The notes under the pieces: model-generated | Database searches by the model: none | What the model saw: the letters and a program-made list of their open reading frames with translations, nothing else | Told to the model about the DNA's origin: nothing | Position numbers and translations under genes: made by a program | NCBI GenBank assembly: GCA_029939785.1 | Contig: JAOZSG010000034.1 | Coordinates: forward strand, 1 to 15,386 | Direction of reading: 5' to 3' | Source of the DNA: Fidelibacterota bacterium | GTDB lineage: Bacteria; Fidelibacterota; UBA2242; JAFGTP01 | Length of the DNA stretch: 15,386 nt | Part shown: piece by piece, positions 14,025 through 15,386 of the stretch | How the letters are laid out: the number at the start of each line of letters is the position of its first letter | Numbering within the stretch: the stretch's first letter is position 1

Positions 14025-14122
14025 GATCGGAGCACTAATATTATAAAAATTAAAAATCAGTTAGATAGAGCTTCGAACACCCTTAAACGAGATCAGGATA
14101 ACAGTTAAAATCAGGAGATGAA

Positions 14123-15010
14123 ATGAAAAAATTATTGCCATTATTAAATCCCATAGAATGGTTAAAAGCTTTTAGTTTTCATAAAAAAAATTCAAAATAT
14201 AAAAAATCATCTTATGATCTGGAACTTTATTTATATTCCAAGATGTTAAAAAATGATATGCTCCATTATGGCTATTTTGAAGATATCAATATCAATCCGG
14301 AGAATATTTCGATAAAACAACTCGAAATGGCTCAAATATTATATGCCGAAAATATTATTGAGTATATATCAAACAGACAAGATCCGGTTTTAGATGTAGG
14401 TTGTGGTCTTGGTGGTTTATCCAATCTAATAATGAAGAATAATATTGAAGTTGAAGCATTAACTCCTAATAAAAATCAAATTCATCATATTCAAAATAAA
14501 TTTAAAAATTTAACACTACATAATCTAAAATTTGAGAATTATAAAACCACAAAAAAGTATGGTACAATTATCAATTCAGAATCACTTCAATATATAAAAT
14601 TACACGAAGCTTTCTCTAAGGCAAACAAATTAATTTTACCTAATGGTAGATGGATAATAATCGATTATTTCAGGCTTAATAAAGATGGAGTTAACAAATC
14701 ATCTCATCTTCTCGAAGATTTTCATGAAAAGGTTAGAGAGTATGGTTGGAAAATCAAATATGAAAAGGATATAACCAATAATATTTTACCTACTAACAGA
14801 TTCATTAATATGTATGCAGAACGATTTTTAATTCCAATACAACATTATGCTTTTGAAAAATTACGATACAAAAAAGCATGGCTTTACTATTTAACAAAAA
14901 ATATCAGAACATTTATAACAAAAAAAATCGACAAGGAACTATCTGCAATAAATCCTGATAAATTTATAAACGAAAAAAAGTATCTGTTTTTTGTTCTGGA
15001 AAAACAATAA
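14123..15010 (+). CDS. Class I SAM-dependent methyltransferase (CMAS-like)
   Basis: 295 aa; ATG at 14123 has AGGAG (14113-14117) 5 nt upstream. SAM-binding motif I is clear: VLDVGCGLGGLS (89-100), followed by the acidic-loop region VEALTPNKNQI (110-120) and the strand FENYKTTKKYGTIINSESLQYI (motif IV region, 137-158). LHYGYFED (47-54) before motif I resembles the N-terminal region of cyclopropane-fatty-acid-synthase-like and sterol/tocopherol-type methyltransferases. The C-terminal ~80 residues are lysine- and aromatic-rich and may contact a membrane or hydrophobic substrate. No signal peptide is seen; cytoplasmic. The substrate is unknown. The next gene starts 1 nt after its stop. Confidence 0.85.
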   Translation: MKKLLPLLNPIEWLKAFSFHKKNSKYKKSSYDLELYLYSKMLKNDMLHYGYFEDININPENISIKQLEMAQILYAENIIEYISNRQDPVLDVGCGLGGLSNLIMKNNIEVEALTPNKNQIHHIQNKFKNLTLHNLKFENYKTTKKYGTIINSESLQYIKLHEAFSKANKLILPNGRWIIIDYFRLNKDGVNKSSHLLEDFHEKVREYGWKIKYEKDITNNILPTNRFINMYAERFLIPIQHYAFEKLRYKKAWLYYLTKNIRTFITKKIDKELSAINPDKFINEKKYLFFVLEKQ

Positions 15011-15011
15011 T

Positions 15012-15230
15012 ATGGATAAACAAATTTTATTGGATCTGGTTAGTATAAAAATGCCATTTGGCAAATATAAAAATAGAGTTTTATGCGATCTTCCTGAACA
15101 CTATCTGGTATGGTTTCATTCAAAAGGCTTTCCAAAAGGTAAGTTAGGCATGCACCTCAATACACTTTATGAAATTAAACTCAATGGTCTGGAATATTTA
15201 TTGACACCATTAAAAAAGAGACAATTTTAA
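15012..15230 (+). CDS. DUF3820-type small protein
   Basis: 72 aa from the ATG at 15012, right after the methyltransferase stop (15008-15010), suggesting translational coupling. An in-frame ATG at 14991, inside the upstream gene, is less likely because family members begin close to MDK…. The sequence MPFGKYKNRVLCDLPEHYLV, then FHSKGFPKGKLG and YEIKLNGLEYLL, matches the compact DUF3820 pattern (Pfam labels it a putative quorum-sensing-regulated virulence factor domain; actual function is not established). Length is typical. Only a weak GGAAA is seen upstream. Confidence 0.85.
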   Translation: MDKQILLDLVSIKMPFGKYKNRVLCDLPEHYLVWFHSKGFPKGKLGMHLNTLYEIKLNGLEYLLTPLKKRQF

Positions 15231-15323
15231 TAAATTCAGAATCTATAACTTCCACATATTAATGATTTCAGTTTATATGCTATTAATGTTATTGAAGATA
15301 TAAAAATAATTTCCAATCAAAAA

Positions 15324-15386
<63 letters not shown>

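Larger units (their letters stand above)
13623..14122. other. Non-coding 500-bp stretch with a repeat cluster
   Basis: No coding region was found. The segment 13623-13800 is plain AT-rich DNA and may hold the small gene's promoter. From 13805 to 14024 it is nearly continuous repeat units, listed separately. The last ~95 bp lead into the methyltransferase gene and show no confident promoter. Confidence 0.55.

Overview
The window is strongly AT-rich bacterial DNA. The genes have clear Shine-Dalgarno sites (AGGAG, GGAGG) and a Gram-negative envelope character: signal peptides, a small outer-membrane-barrel-like protein, and two large secreted proteins ending in a YPNPFNP-type C-terminal sorting domain (type IX secretion / FlgD-Ig-like). 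That combination points to the FCB superphylum outside classical Bacteroidetes, for example Cloacimonadota, Ignavibacteria or a related candidate phylum. The lineage is an inference; there is no rRNA or other phylogenetic marker here.

Layout, left to right. A left-truncated multi-PAS sensor histidine kinase of the HisKA_2 class (2-1849, +) is followed by a hairpin-forming intergenic repeat. Next is a small secreted barrel-like protein (2168-2710, +), with an operator-like 28-bp palindrome upstream and a strong intrinsic terminator downstream. About 870 bp of non-coding, repeat-rich DNA follows. A two-gene minus-strand operon then runs 10022 to 3639: a 1175-aa beta-propeller/C39-like peptidase/PKD/FN3-like protein, then a 947-aa papain-family (C1A) protease, both exported and both with sorting domains. 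After another repeat cluster comes a membrane protein resembling YgjV with a GNAT-like C-terminal half (10345-10974, +). An exported metallo-beta-lactamase-fold hydrolase (11090-11818, -) and an exported VWA-PEGA protein (12079-13308, +) diverge from a shared 260-bp region that holds a dyad and candidate promoters. A small two-frame (frameshifted) gene (13337-13622, -) is followed by a third repeat cluster. Last come a SAM methyltransferase and a DUF3820-type protein as a coupled pair (14123-15230, +), and a 7-bp tandem repeat running off the right edge.

Much of the gene content concerns the cell envelope and exterior: secreted proteases, a barrel, a VWA-PEGA protein and an exported hydrolase. 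The kinase could sense envelope or redox conditions, but no response regulator is visible and no regulatory link to the other genes is shown.

The most unusual material is non-coding. Several short palindromic repeat families are packed into three intergenic clusters. Some copies share the same flanks (TAGTGTC on the left, TGAAAAAW or TTAATAC on the right) around different palindromic cores. Two copies of one hairpin keep an identical 11-nt loop with different self-complementary stems, one of them split by a 50-bp insert. No CRISPR array, tRNA, rRNA, transposase or recognised defence system was seen.
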